DNA from: Tissierellia bacterium
GTDB lineage: Bacteria > Bacillota > Clostridia > Tissierellales > Sedimentibacteraceae
Direction: 5' to 3'
DNA: 55,152 nucleotides
Assembly: GCA_012518555.1 (NCBI GenBank)
Contig: JAAYRW010000097.1
Coordinates: 1-55,152, forward strand
Below are positions 32,241 to 41,891 of the stretch, one piece after another. The notes below the pieces were generated by a model. It worked only from the letters and a program-made list of their open reading frames with translations, made no database searches and had not been told where the DNA came from. The number at the start of each line of letters is the position of its first letter. The stretch's first letter is position 1. Both the position numbers and the translations under genes were made by a program.

Positions 32241-32923
32241 TAAATTACTCCTTCCACAATAGGATTAATATACTTGACATTATCTATTTCACTGATGTTT
32301 TTTATTTTATTCATTACTTCTTCCGTAATAATGCTGTCTGTTTCCAATGCCATAGTTGCCATTTTACCCTTTCCATTTCGATAGACACGCATATTAGCAA
32401 TATTTATATTTTCCTCGTACAAAATAGAAGATATCTTTGATATTACTCCCGGTAAATCTCTATGATGAGTAAGTAGGGTAGGACGTTCTCCGGTAAATTC
32501 AACTGCCTGGTTATCAATATCAAAAATAAATATATTTCCTCCGCCTATAGATGATCCTGTTACCTGCCTTATACTTCCATCCTCTTTCCCAATAATAAAT
32601 TTTACTGTATTAGGATGTACTTCCCCTAAATCAGCAGGTGTGAATACAATCTCTATTCCTTTTTCCTGGGCAATTTTAATAGAGTCTTTCAAATTTTCAT
32701 CCCAAGGCTCCATATTTAATATTCCGGCAACTAATGCTTTGTCTGTTCCATGTCCTACATATGTTTCAGCAAAGGAACCGTGAAGTAAGAACTCTACTTT
32801 TACAATTTTGTCTCCTGAAATTGAAGCTGCAACTTTAGCTAGTCTTGCAGCGCCAGCAGTATGGGAGCTGGATGGTCCTATCATTATAGGACCAATTATA
32901 TCAAAAACACTATAATTTCGCAT
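32240..32923 (-). CDS. sdaAB: L-serine dehydratase, iron-sulfur type, beta subunit
   Basis: The regulatory/structural beta subunit (227 residues): YSVFDIIGPIMIGPSSSHTAGA at the start and a C-terminal ACT domain (about 150-227; RDLPGVISKISSIL, NIANMRVYRNGKG) that may bind serine. I start at ATG 32923, behind TAGGAG; a longer frame to 32956 has no ribosome site. Two-chain enzymes of this type are usual in Firmicutes. Confidence 0.94.
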   Translation of the reverse strand: MRNYSVFDIIGPIMIGPSSSHTAGAARLAKVAASISGDKIVKVEFLLHGSFAETYVGHGTDKALVAGILNMEPWDENLKDSIKIAQEKGIEIVFTPADLGEVHPNTVKFIIGKEDGSIRQVTGSSIGGGNIFIFDIDNQAVEFTGERPTLLTHHRDLPGVISKISSILYEENINIANMRVYRNGKGKMATMALETDSIITEEVMNKIKNISEIDNVKYINPIVEGVI

Positions 32924-33034
32924 ATTAACTCCTATTCTAAACTCTCGCAGTCTCATTCACCAAAATATTTATTCCTATGGTCGCATATTTTGGGTATAAA
33001 TGACCTTCCAGACATTTTTCCTTTAATAATGGGC

Positions 33035-34051
33035 TTAGAGCATCTTAAATGTTTCTACTGCATGTTTCAATTTATCTACTATGGGAAGATTGTAAGGACA
33101 CTTTCCTTCACACTTGCGGCAGCGTACGCATTCATCTGGTTTTACCTCTAAGGAATCGTATTTAAGCTTTGCATATTCTGACATATTATACCTTAAGGCG
33201 TAACCTTCATAAATAAATACACTTGGTATGTCTATTCCTTCGGGGCAAGGCTTACAGTATCCGCACCTCCTGCAAAATTCCGTACCTAAACTTTCAACTT
33301 CCTTGTTAATTATATCCTCTTCCTCTTCTGTAAGAGCTTCTAAATTAATTCCAATTTCTGAATTTTGAATAACTTGTTCTATAGAATCCATTCCCGGTAT
33401 GGCAATAGTTACAAGATTACTGTTTAAAATATACTTCAATGAAATTAAAGGATTGTCCAAGGCCCCTCCTGCCAAGGGTTTCATTGCAATAGTGCCTAAG
33501 CCTTTATTAAGAGCCTTTAGAAATAACTCTGTCCCCTGGGGTTCCACCGGATTAAAAGGAAATTGAACTGTTTCGATTTCGTCATTGTCAATGGCCTCTA
33601 TTAATAATTCCCTTATATGTCCGGTAATTCCTATGTGCTTAATTAGGCCCTTTTCTTTTGCTTCTTTCAATGCTTTAAGAGCTCCCTCTTCAGAGAAAAT
33701 TTCTTCCAATTGCTCTTTACTTCTCACATTGTGAATTTGATATAAATCTATATAGTCAATATCCATAGTTTTTAAACTTTCTTCAATTGAACTTTTCATT
33801 GAAGTATAACTATAGCTCATGGCCTTTGTAGCAATATAAAAATTTTCACGGCCAGCAACTTTTAAACCTTTACCAATATATTCTTCGCTTACAGTGTAAG
33901 CTCTGGCAGTATCTATAAAATTAATTCCGCGATTTTTACACTCAACTATTAAATCGATTGCTTCCTCTTCACTTATCCGCTGTATTGGTATTCCACCTAA
34001 TCCTATTACAGATACTTCCATATCCGTATTACCTAAAAATTTCTTCTCCAT
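33035..34051 (-). CDS. Aldo/keto reductase with C-terminal 4Fe-4S ferredoxin domain
   Basis: A 338-residue oxidoreductase. The TIM-barrel aldo/keto reductase part (about 1-250) has the catalytic-type Asp and Tyr in DTARAYTVSEEYIGKG, Lys in ATKAMS and His in YQIHNV. The C-terminal part has two cysteine clusters, CRRCGYCKPCPEG and CVRCRKCEGKCPYN, for two 4Fe-4S centres. This fusion is common in anaerobes and may couple the reductase to ferredoxin; the substrate is unknown. The gene has its own promoter at 34079-34107. Confidence 0.9.
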   Translation of the reverse strand: MEKKFLGNTDMEVSVIGLGGIPIQRISEEEAIDLIVECKNRGINFIDTARAYTVSEEYIGKGLKVAGRENFYIATKAMSYSYTSMKSSIEESLKTMDIDYIDLYQIHNVRSKEQLEEIFSEEGALKALKEAKEKGLIKHIGITGHIRELLIEAIDNDEIETVQFPFNPVEPQGTELFLKALNKGLGTIAMKPLAGGALDNPLISLKYILNSNLVTIAIPGMDSIEQVIQNSEIGINLEALTEEEEDIINKEVESLGTEFCRRCGYCKPCPEGIDIPSVFIYEGYALRYNMSEYAKLKYDSLEVKPDECVRCRKCEGKCPYNLPIVDKLKHAVETFKML

Positions 34052-34078
34052 AACTACCTCTATAAATTTAATGCCCTA

Positions 34079-34126
34079 ATTATATAATAAATGTCTATTG
34101 ACGTCAATCTTAAGCAAAAATCTAAT
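34079..34126. promoter_or_regulatory. Divergent promoters sharing a palindromic -35 region
   Basis: TTGACGTCAA (34098-34107) is a 10-bp palindrome that supplies the -35 TTGACG on both strands. Plus strand: spacer 17 nt, TCTAAT at 34121-34126, toward the YtvI-like gene. Minus strand: spacer 17 nt, TATAAT at 34084-34079, toward the aldo/keto reductase. The two -35 boxes overlap by two bases (34102-34103), so the promoters must compete for polymerase. Confidence 0.75.
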
Positions 34127-34144
34127 AAGGGTTACAAAAAAACA

Positions 34145-34164
34145 TCCCGCAATGTTCCGCGGGA
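34145..34164. repeat. Hairpin in the leader of the YtvI-like gene
   Basis: TCCCGC (34145-34150) pairs with GCGGGA (34159-34164). On the minus strand it is followed by a T run (complement of 34134-34142), so it could stop leftward transcription before the divergent promoter. On the plus strand it sits in a leader of about 155 nt. Confidence 0.5.
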
Positions 34165-34290
34165 GTTTATATAATTTGGAAGAAGATAAAAAAAGTATTA
34201 TCACTATGATTATTACCTGAAAAAAATATATTATTCATAAATTTCAAAAATATTTAATATTAATTAGCAATAATGTTAAAGGGTGATTCT

Positions 34291-35340
34291 TTGAAAAAAA
34301 ATTTTGTTGTTTTACCAGCTTTCATTTTATATATTGCAATTTTTAGGTTTATATATTTAGAAAATGGACTATCTTTAATAATTCAAACTTGCTATCCTAT
34401 TTTTGCAGGAATACTTTTGGCTGCTATTTTAAATCCTATTTTAGTATTTTTCCAAAAAACTTTAAAAATAGAAAACAGATACATTGCCGTTACAATGACC
34501 TATATCATTATTCTTTTATTAGTATCGATTATAGTTACGACTATTGCGCCTAATATATCTGAAAGCATTTGCCAATTATCACGAGATGTACCTAAACTTT
34601 ATCGTAAAGCAAATAATTTATTATCCTTCTTAGGGGATAATTTATTTATAAAAATATATTTTGCAGAAATTGCCCAAAAACTATCTTCTCTCTTAACTGA
34701 CTTAGTTAACAATGCCCTTACGAAAGTAATTAATATATTTATAGTATTCTCCAATATTATCTTATCTATAATAATATCTGTATATATATTGGTCGATAAG
34801 GAGGGAATTGAAAATTGGATTGAAGAATTCTCTAGTATTTCCTTAGGTAAAAAAACTGCAAAGGATATTGTTAAAATAAGTCACCATCTTTACCACAATC
34901 TTTCTAGCTACATATCAGGAAAGGCTTTAGCCTCTCTTATTATAGGTTTACTAACTTATTTCGGTTCAAAGTATATTATTAAATGTCCTTATCCTACTAT
35001 TGACGGAATCGTCATAGCTGTTACAAACATGATTCCATACTTTGGAACATACATCGGCGGTATTCCTATCGTTTTAATAAATATTTTATATAACCCACAG
35101 AAAGGATTTCTTTTATTTATATTAATTCTTTTCTTACAGCAGGTAGAAAGTCTAATTATAGATCCAAAGATTACAGGCAGTCAATTGTCAATAAGACCTC
35201 TTTTAGTAATTATCTCCATAGTAATCGGCGGAGGATTGTTCGGTCTTTTAGGATTATTATTTGCTGCCCCTGTAGCTGCATTAATTAAATCAATTATCGA
35301 TGTCTACATTTTCAAAAAATCAGAAAATGATATGGACTGA
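34291..35340 (+). CDS. AI-2E family membrane protein (YtvI-like)
   Basis: A 349-residue integral membrane protein with about seven to eight hydrophobic segments and the pattern of the AI-2E/PerM family: GNxxT-like PYFGTYIGGIPIVLINI, then the LQQVESLIIDPKITGSQLSIRPLLVII signature and GLLGLLFAAPVAALIK. In spore formers members such as YtvI are sporulation-linked; others are exporters or Na+/H+ antiporters. The start is TTG 34291, after AAAGGGTGAT; an ATG at 34273 overlaps that site. The function is not provable from sequence. Confidence 0.82.
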   Translation: MKKNFVVLPAFILYIAIFRFIYLENGLSLIIQTCYPIFAGILLAAILNPILVFFQKTLKIENRYIAVTMTYIIILLLVSIIVTTIAPNISESICQLSRDVPKLYRKANNLLSFLGDNLFIKIYFAEIAQKLSSLLTDLVNNALTKVINIFIVFSNIILSIIISVYILVDKEGIENWIEEFSSISLGKKTAKDIVKISHHLYHNLSSYISGKALASLIIGLLTYFGSKYIIKCPYPTIDGIVIAVTNMIPYFGTYIGGIPIVLINILYNPQKGFLLFILILFLQQVESLIIDPKITGSQLSIRPLLVIISIVIGGGLFGLLGLLFAAPVAALIKSIIDVYIFKKSENDMD

Positions 35341-35365
35341 TAAATCTTGTTAAAATGTGCACATT

Positions 35366-35514
35366 TGTGGATAATTCTGTTGACAAGTGCTAAAAAAACC
35401 ACTAAATCTGTTTATAACTTCCTTAGACAACTTTTGAAAACTGTGGATAAGTCCAAAAAAATATATAATCTTGCCACTTCTAGAAGATACTCTTATTTAT
35501 AAAATTGTTGACAA
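35366..35514 (+). promoter_or_regulatory. Cluster of DnaA boxes
   Basis: TGTGGATAA, the complement of the perfect DnaA box TTATCCACA, occurs at 35366-35374 and 35442-35450. TGTTGACAA, a two-mismatch relative, occurs at 35378-35386 and 35506-35514. All four point the same way within 149 bp of a gene-free AT-rich region. The last overlaps the -35 of the SLH gene promoter. Confidence 0.6.
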
Positions 35515-35536
35515 GTAAACAGCTGTCCAATGTAAT
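35508..35536 (+). promoter_or_regulatory. Sigma-A promoter of the SLH protein gene
   Basis: TTGACA (35508-35513), 17-nt spacer, TGTAAT (35531-35536), about 97 nt before the gene. Its -35 box is part of a DnaA-like site. Confidence 0.6.
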
Positions 35537-35633
35537 GTTAATGTAATACTACTTAAATTATTTTATTATATAATTAATTATGAGAAATACTATCTTTAAT
35601 GGTATTTTTTAATTGTATGTAAGGATTGATAAA

Positions 35634-37952
35634 ATGAAAAAAATATTATTTTTAATAATAATTTTTATACTTATTATGTCTACCAATGTACTTGCCGTAG
35701 ACCTTTATGACATAAGCGATCCTCAACTTGAAGAAGCGGTAGGGGTTTTGGCAGCTTATAAAATTATTTCCGGATACCCGGACAATAGTTTTAAAGCTAG
35801 TAAAATTGTTACCAGGGCAGAAATGGCCAAGATGGTAATGGTTGCAGCAGGCTATTACGATTATTCTCAAAATATGACTTCCGTTTATAAAGATATGGAT
35901 GGTCATTGGGCTGAAAATTATGTTGAATTGGCAAATGTTTTAGGAATTGTTAAGGGAATTTCCCCTAGCTTGTTTGGACCTGATAATTTAATAAAATTTG
36001 AAGAAGCATATACTATGGTACTACGTCTTTTAGGATATAGCGATGAAGTACTTCTAGGCAACTGGCCTTCTAACTATCATGAAAAAGCTATAGAACTAAA
36101 TCTATTTGAAAATATTGATCCAACTTCAGAGTTTGCATCTAGGAGAGATATATCCATAATGCTATATAATGCCCTTGAAAAGAATCTAGTTACAGTAAGG
36201 GAAAACAATAAAGTAAATATTACCAATAAACAGCTAATTTCAAATTTAGGAAAAAAAGAAACAAAGGAAATAACTATAAATAAGTTAAATGTTGATAACT
36301 TTGACTATACTGATTATTTGTTTAATAAATGGGATGTATACTATGATATAAAGGGCAATACCGTCCACCTAACTAACCCTCAATACAATGAATTTACGGG
36401 AACTGTTACAAGTTTACTAACGAACAGAGTAATCTTTGTAACAGATGATTACGGTAACGTGCGAGTTTTCAAAGTTCCTACTATACCTATAGTTATTAAC
36501 GGAGAAAGGGGAAACTTTAAGGACTTAATTGACTCTAAAATAAAAATTGTTTATGAAGATGATTCCTTTAAAGGAGATGTTATTGGAATTATCGCATACA
36601 AAACAACTGATATAGTTGTCTTAGAGAAAAAGGATTTATATGAGGAAGGAAGCAAGCAATTTGCCGGCAAATATCTTCCCTTAATAAATTCAGAAATTAA
36701 CTACAATAAATTACATATCCACGGAGATGCAAAAACCTTGGAAGATATAGAGCTACATGATCTAGTATACTTCTATGAAACACAATCAAACAGAAATAGT
36801 AGGTTAACATTAAAAGTATTAAGATCAAAGACTAATGGAATTGTAACTAATGTTCAAACTGTGGATGACAAAACTTTTTATACTGTTAATAATATAAGTT
36901 ATATGACTGCTAGTGACTTTATCTTCACTGAGGAAGCTAATGTAAATGATCATGTAAGTTTAATATTAGATGAAAACAATAATATTATTAAATTATATAT
37001 TAATAAGTACGGAAAAGAACCTTCTACTTATGGAATTGTAGTAAGTTCAGCTAATGGGACCAATGGCCAAGCCTCTGCAAGAATACTTGACCAATATGGA
37101 GGTCTTAAAACCTATTCCCTAGCGGATAATTCAAAGGTAGTTAATGTTTATGAAAATGAATCTCAGGATTTAAAACAAGTATTAATAAAAAGTAGGGATT
37201 TAATAAAGTTTGATCCCGTATCTAAAGGAGCAGTGAAAATAATCAATGCCTTACCTACAAAAGCTATTTCAAGCTCCTATAATAACCAAACACGTACCTT
37301 AGGAAATGGATACTATATTTCATCAGATACATTTATCGTTTATGAGAGTAACAACAAATATCAAATTTTAGATATTTCTCAACTTAACTCCTATCTGGAA
37401 GGAAAAGCAGTTATTAATTACTTAGGTCATGTAGATGCTATTTATCTTACTAAGGGATTGAAAACTTCCAGTGTAGGACCTATAGTTCCTAGTGTACAAA
37501 ATTATAATGGAACTATATATGGCATAATAAGAGGGGTTACGAAAATTGACAATACAACCAGTCATGTGCAATTCTTTAACGACAGTAATGTATTTTCAAT
37601 TACAAATAATTCTACAGCAGGTAAAAGAATTCCATCTCTGATGAATTCCTACCTAAGAGCTGTTATCGCTAACGGTGTAATTACAAATATAGAAAGAGTT
37701 ACACCAGAAACAGAAAGAGTTAAAATTACTCAAATTTATACTAACCAACTCTTAATTGATGATATTACTTACATGGAATATGCATCAAATTTAGAAGTTT
37801 ATATATGTACCCTAGATAGTTCCGGAAATATAATAGCTTTTAAAGAAGGCAGTAAAACAGATATAAAAGCTGGAACTAAGGCTCAACTATATGATTTATA
37901 CGGGGGATTTGACGGCATAATCGACGTAGTACTTCTATTCCTTACACCCTAA
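35634..37952 (+). CDS. SLH-domain cell-surface protein of unknown function
   Basis: A large exported protein of 772 residues. It has a signal peptide (about 1-22, ending near VLAVD), then two S-layer-homology repeats (about 28-140: AAYKIISGYPDNSFKASK, VTRAEMAKM, DGHWAENYVELANVLGIV, FGPDNLIKFEEAYTMVLRLLGY). About 600 residues follow that are rich in Val, Asn, Tyr and Lys with predicted beta character. They contain recurring short units (VTSLLTNRVIFV, GIVTNVQTVDDK, GIVVSSANG, GTIYGIIRGVTK) that suggest repeated small barrels. There is no catalytic motif. It may be a structural S-layer or wall-associated protein. I start at ATG 35634, behind AAGGA. Confidence 0.8.
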   Translation: MKKILFLIIIFILIMSTNVLAVDLYDISDPQLEEAVGVLAAYKIISGYPDNSFKASKIVTRAEMAKMVMVAAGYYDYSQNMTSVYKDMDGHWAENYVELANVLGIVKGISPSLFGPDNLIKFEEAYTMVLRLLGYSDEVLLGNWPSNYHEKAIELNLFENIDPTSEFASRRDISIMLYNALEKNLVTVRENNKVNITNKQLISNLGKKETKEITINKLNVDNFDYTDYLFNKWDVYYDIKGNTVHLTNPQYNEFTGTVTSLLTNRVIFVTDDYGNVRVFKVPTIPIVINGERGNFKDLIDSKIKIVYEDDSFKGDVIGIIAYKTTDIVVLEKKDLYEEGSKQFAGKYLPLINSEINYNKLHIHGDAKTLEDIELHDLVYFYETQSNRNSRLTLKVLRSKTNGIVTNVQTVDDKTFYTVNNISYMTASDFIFTEEANVNDHVSLILDENNNIIKLYINKYGKEPSTYGIVVSSANGTNGQASARILDQYGGLKTYSLADNSKVVNVYENESQDLKQVLIKSRDLIKFDPVSKGAVKIINALPTKAISSSYNNQTRTLGNGYYISSDTFIVYESNNKYQILDISQLNSYLEGKAVINYLGHVDAIYLTKGLKTSSVGPIVPSVQNYNGTIYGIIRGVTKIDNTTSHVQFFNDSNVFSITNNSTAGKRIPSLMNSYLRAVIANGVITNIERVTPETERVKITQIYTNQLLIDDITYMEYASNLEVYICTLDSSGNIIAFKEGSKTDIKAGTKAQLYDLYGGFDGIIDVVLLFLTP

Positions 37953-37957
37953 CCTAC

Positions 37958-38017
37958 AAAAAAATAAGATTCTTCCTGGTTCATAGTACCGAACCATAGA
38001 AGAATCTTATTTTTTTG
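37958..38017 (+). terminator. Terminator after the SLH protein gene
   Basis: A 17-bp perfect stem (37959-37975 with 37999-38015) ending in a seven-T run. Confidence 0.9.
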
Positions 38018-38083
38018 TAATATTGCTTTAATCAAATTGATTTGTTATAATTAATCCTAACGAAAACTATGGGAGAAAAAATT

Positions 38084-39214
38084 ATGGACAAAAAGCTAAG
38101 GCCTGCTTGGGTGGAAATAAACAAAAAAAATGCTGCCCATAATCTATTAGAAGTAAGACGAGCTGTAGGTCCTAATAGGAAAATCTGTGCAGTAGTTAAA
38201 GCAGATAGCTACGGAATGGGAGCTATTGAATTGTCGAAAATATACCTAGAACATGGTGTAGACATGTTGGCAGTGGCAGTAATTGGAGAAGCTTTAGAAT
38301 TAAGAAAAGAAATAAAAAACAAAGACATATTAGTTCTCGGTTTTACTCCAGAAGAATTCTATGTTGACGCAATAGAAAACAACATAACCTTGACCATATA
38401 CAATTATGACCATGGGGTAAAATTAGATACAACTGCTAAGACATTAAATAAGAAAGCAAAAATCCATATAAAAGTAGAGACTGGTATGAACAGGCTGGGT
38501 TTTATGCCTACAGAAAAAAATGCAGATAAGGTAGCCCAACTATCAAAACTTCAAAATATTATAATTGAAGGCGCTTATTCTCATCAAGCCAGAGCCGACG
38601 AAAAAGATAAAACTACTGCCCATATGCAGGCAAGTAGGTTTATAAAGTTTATGGAAATGCTTAATAAAAGAAAGGTAAAAATTCCTACTAAGCATATAGC
38701 TAACAGTGCTACTATAGTAGAAATGCCTGAATACTATTTTGACATGGTTAGACCAGGGATTATATTAACTGGGTTCTACCCTTCAGATGAGGTAAATAAA
38801 GAAGAATACAAGTTTAAAATTTGTCTTACCTTAAAAGCAAAACTTGCCAATGTAAAAACCGTTGAAGCCGGCGAAGGGGTAGGATATGGACATCTTTACT
38901 CAACTAATAAACCTACAGTAGTAGGAACTGTACCCTTGGGATATGCCGACGGATATTCAAGACTTTTGTCCAACAAAGCCTATGTGGTAGTTAAAGGTAC
39001 TAAATGCCCTATAGTAGGTAGGGTGTGCATGGACCAATTTATGATTGATTTATCAAATGTAGATTCTCCTAAAATAGGGGATGAAATAATTATTTACGGC
39101 GACGGTACCGACGGAGCAATGACAGCAGAAGATGTGGCTAAAATGAGAGCTACTATTTCATATGAGGTACTTACCAATTTAGCAGTAAGAAGGCTTCCAA
39201 AAATATATGTATAA
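38084..39214 (+). CDS. alr: Alanine racemase
   Basis: A PLP enzyme giving D-alanine for peptidoglycan (and for control of spore germination in spore formers). The 376 residues include the PLP lysine K39 in [32 protein letters not shown], the second-site region [21 protein letters not shown] and [15 protein letters not shown] 38084 follows GGGAG; an ATG five codons upstream lies ahead of that site. glyA follows after 10 nt, so the two are probably one transcript. Confidence 0.94.
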   Translation: MDKKLRPAWVEINKKNAAHNLLEVRRAVGPNRKICAVVKADSYGMGAIELSKIYLEHGVDMLAVAVIGEALELRKEIKNKDILVLGFTPEEFYVDAIENNITLTIYNYDHGVKLDTTAKTLNKKAKIHIKVETGMNRLGFMPTEKNADKVAQLSKLQNIIIEGAYSHQARADEKDKTTAHMQASRFIKFMEMLNKRKVKIPTKHIANSATIVEMPEYYFDMVRPGIILTGFYPSDEVNKEEYKFKICLTLKAKLANVKTVEAGEGVGYGHLYSTNKPTVVGTVPLGYADGYSRLLSNKAYVVVKGTKCPIVGRVCMDQFMIDLSNVDSPKIGDEIIIYGDGTDGAMTAEDVAKMRATISYEVLTNLAVRRLPKIYV

Positions 39215-39224
39215 GGAGAAATAT

Positions 39225-40448
39225 ATGAACTTTGATTTAGTTGACAAAAATGACAAAGAACTGTTTGACTACATGATGGAAGAAAAAGAAAGACAAAATA
39301 TCAATATTGAATTGATAGCATCGGAAAATTTTGTATCGGAAACTGTACTACAAGCAATGGGCAGTCACTTAACCAACAAATATGCAGAAGGATATCCTGC
39401 CAAAAGATATTATGGCGGATGTGAATTTGTTGATAAGATTGAAAAACTTGCAATAGACAGAGCTAAAAGGTTATTTGGTGCAGACCATGCCAATGTCCAA
39501 CCTCATTCCGGCTCAAATGCCAACTTCGGTGTATACTTTGCCGTATTAAAACCAGGAGATAAAATATTAGGCATGGATTTATCACATGGCGGTCATTTAA
39601 CTCATGGAAGTCCTGTAAATATGTCTGGTTCTTACTTTGACGTAGTTTTCTATGGAGTAGACAAAGAGAAAGAAATAATAGATTACGACCAAGTTAGAGA
39701 GATTGCTAAAAAAGAAAGACCTAAAATGATAGTAGCTGGTGCTAGTGCATATTCGAGAATTATTGATTTTGAAATCTTTAGAGAAATAGCCGATGAAGTC
39801 GATGCTTACTTCATGGTTGATATGGCCCATATAGCAGGACTTGTAGCTGCAGGACTTCATCCAAACCCGGTAGATTGTGCAGACTTCGTTACTACAACCA
39901 CTCACAAAACATTAAGAGGCCCAAGAGGCGGAATGATACTATGTAAAAATAAATTTGCAAAAAAAATTGATAAAGCAATTTTCCCGGGAATACAAGGAGG
40001 ACCCTTAGTACACATAATTGCTGCTAAAGCTGTTTGTTTCAAAGAAGCTTTAGATGATAGTTTTATCTTATACCAACAGCAAGTTCTAAAAAATGCTAAG
40101 GCATTATCCTCTGAGTTAAGGAATAAAGGATTTAGAATTGTATCCGGTGGAACCGACAACCACCTTATGCTAGTAGACCTTAGAAATAAGAATCTAACCG
40201 GTAGGGAAGCTGAAAAAATCTTAGATGCTATCCATATTACTACTAACAAAAATACTATTCCTTTTGACCCACAAAGTCCTTTCGTTACAAGCGGATTGAG
40301 AATAGGAACTCCTGCTGTTACTACAAAGGGTATGAAGGAAGCTGAAATGATAGAATTAGCCCACATAATGGATGCAGCCCTCAGCAAAACTCATGATGAA
40401 AATCTATTAAAAGAACGAGTATTAAATTTAACTTCAAAATTTAATTAA
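39225..40448 (+). CDS. glyA: Serine hydroxymethyltransferase
   Basis: GlyA interconverts serine and glycine with tetrahydrofolate as one-carbon acceptor. The 407 residues show [45 protein letters not shown], the [17 protein letters not shown] signature and the PLP lysine K228 in [14 protein letters not shown]. The start at ATG 39225 is set by AAGGAG in the end of alr. Together with sdaAB/AA and cysK this gives the region a serine-centred theme. A terminator follows. Confidence 0.95.
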   Translation: MNFDLVDKNDKELFDYMMEEKERQNINIELIASENFVSETVLQAMGSHLTNKYAEGYPAKRYYGGCEFVDKIEKLAIDRAKRLFGADHANVQPHSGSNANFGVYFAVLKPGDKILGMDLSHGGHLTHGSPVNMSGSYFDVVFYGVDKEKEIIDYDQVREIAKKERPKMIVAGASAYSRIIDFEIFREIADEVDAYFMVDMAHIAGLVAAGLHPNPVDCADFVTTTTHKTLRGPRGGMILCKNKFAKKIDKAIFPGIQGGPLVHIIAAKAVCFKEALDDSFILYQQQVLKNAKALSSELRNKGFRIVSGGTDNHLMLVDLRNKNLTGREAEKILDAIHITTNKNTIPFDPQSPFVTSGLRIGTPAVTTKGMKEAEMIELAHIMDAALSKTHDENLLKERVLNLTSKFN

Positions 40449-40458
40449 GAATAAATTC

Positions 40459-40496
40459 ATCAAGCTGCTAATATATTGTAGCAGTTTGATTTTTTT
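40459..40496 (+). terminator. Terminator of alr-glyA
   Basis: A 12-bp stem (40459-40470 with 40479-40490, one G-T pair) and a seven-T run. Confidence 0.85.
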
Positions 40497-40590
40497 ATTT
40501 TTGATCATGAAAACAGTTTCATAATTAGAAACAAATCAATTGTTTTGTAATCAATTATGAGACTGTTGTATTTATACGGCGGAAAACTTC

Positions 40591-40619
40591 TTGCAAAAAA
40601 ATGTTTTCAGTGTTATAAT
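40591..40619 (+). promoter_or_regulatory. Sigma-A promoter of the liv operon
   Basis: TTGCAA (40591-40596), 17-nt spacer, perfect TATAAT (40614-40619), 34 nt before livJ. The livJ ribosome site AAGGAG lies between. Confidence 0.75.
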
Positions 40620-40652
40620 CATAAAAATTTTATAAATTGCAAGGAGAAGTTT

Positions 40653-41822
40653 ATGAAAAGAAAATTATCACTATTTATTTGTATTTTAATGCTGCTGTCT
40701 TTAATAACAGCTTGTGGAGGAAGCCAGGACAGCAGCGCAACGGCAGATGAAGATGTTATAAAAATAGGTGTTTTTGAGCCTCTTACAGGTATGAATGGCG
40801 GTGGCGGTCTTCAGGAATTAGGCGGAATCGAATATGCAAACAAAATCTATCCTGAAGTATTAGGCAAAAAAATTGAATTATTTGTACATGACAACAAAAG
40901 TGATCAAGGGGAAGCAACTACTGTAGTAACTCGTCTGGTTGAGCAAGATAAAGTTGTTGCAATAATTGGTTCTTACGGTTCAGCCGTTTCTATTGCAGCC
41001 GGTGATATTATAAGAAATGCACAAATACCTACAATGGCTGCTTCGGCTACAAACCCTATGGTAACACAGGGCAATGACTTCTACTTCCGTGCATGTTTCC
41101 TAGACCCCTTCCAAGGAGAAGTTATGGCTAACTACGCCATAGAACAGGGTGCAAAGACTGCGGCTGTAATAATGCAGAATGGAGATGACTACTCAGTAGG
41201 TCTTGGAAACTTCTTTATTAACGCCTTTAAGGAATTAACAGGAGACGATAACAGTATAGTAGATATTTCCGAATTTCAGTTAAACGAAGCTGACTTTAAT
41301 GCAATTCTTACAAATATTAAAGCAAAGAATCCAGACGTTATATTTGCACCAAGTGCAGCAACTACAGCTCCATTAATAATTAAACAAGCAAGAGATCTTG
41401 GTGTTGAAAGTTTAATAATGGGCGGTGATACATGGGAAAATCCTGCTGTTATCGATGTTGCAGGGGCAGATGCAGAAGGTATTGTCCTTTCAACATTCTT
41501 TGATGAAAATGACCCTGCTACGGAAGAAGCAAGAAGATTTGTAGAAGGATATAAGGAAGAATTGGCAGGCAGCGAACCTATAATTCCTGCAGTTGCAGCC
41601 TTAGGTTATGATGCATACATCTTGCTAAGAGATGCTATCGAAAGAGCTGGCTCCACGGATGGGGTAGCAATACGAGATGCCCTAAGAGAAACAAAAGATT
41701 TTGAAGGCGTTACCGGAATAATAAACTTCACTGAAGAAGGAGACGCAGACAAAAACATAGCCGTTATAAAAACAGTTGAAAATGGACAGTTCGTATACAT
41801 TGATACAGTTGAAGTAAAATAG
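40653..41822 (+). CDS. livJ: Branched-chain amino acid ABC transporter, substrate-binding lipoprotein
   Basis: The extracellular receptor of a LivFGHMJ importer for leucine, isoleucine and valine. The 389 residues have a lipoprotein signal with lipobox LITAC (C21 lipidated). The Leu/Ile/Val-binding fold follows: IGVFEPLTGMNG, GAD/GEATTVVTRLVEQDKVVAIIGSYGS-like regions, and AAVIMQNGDDYSVG. I start at ATG 40653, behind AAGGAG; a longer frame from 40557 overlaps the promoter. An amino-acid fermenter would feed these to oxidative or reductive pathways. The substrate could be another amino acid. Confidence 0.92.
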   Translation: MKRKLSLFICILMLLSLITACGGSQDSSATADEDVIKIGVFEPLTGMNGGGGLQELGGIEYANKIYPEVLGKKIELFVHDNKSDQGEATTVVTRLVEQDKVVAIIGSYGSAVSIAAGDIIRNAQIPTMAASATNPMVTQGNDFYFRACFLDPFQGEVMANYAIEQGAKTAAVIMQNGDDYSVGLGNFFINAFKELTGDDNSIVDISEFQLNEADFNAILTNIKAKNPDVIFAPSAATTAPLIIKQARDLGVESLIMGGDTWENPAVIDVAGADAEGIVLSTFFDENDPATEEARRFVEGYKEELAGSEPIIPAVAALGYDAYILLRDAIERAGSTDGVAIRDALRETKDFEGVTGIINFTEEGDADKNIAVIKTVENGQFVYIDTVEVK

Positions 41823-41837
41823 GAATTAATAAATTCA

Positions 41838-41858
41838 GGGCGAACTATTCGTTCGCCC
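41838..41858 (+). terminator. Intra-operon hairpin after livJ
   Basis: GGGCGAAC (41838-41845) pairs perfectly with GTTCGCCC (41851-41858) around TATTC and is followed by TTT only. In binding-protein operons such partial terminators let the receptor gene be expressed above the membrane genes. Confidence 0.65.
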
Positions 41859-41891
41859 TTTACAGTTTTATAGATATTTGGAGGAATAAAT

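Noticed and set aside
39902-40387. A 161-codon open frame on the minus strand
   Set aside because: It is antisense to glyA, whose PLP motifs are unmistakable, and it has no supporting features.
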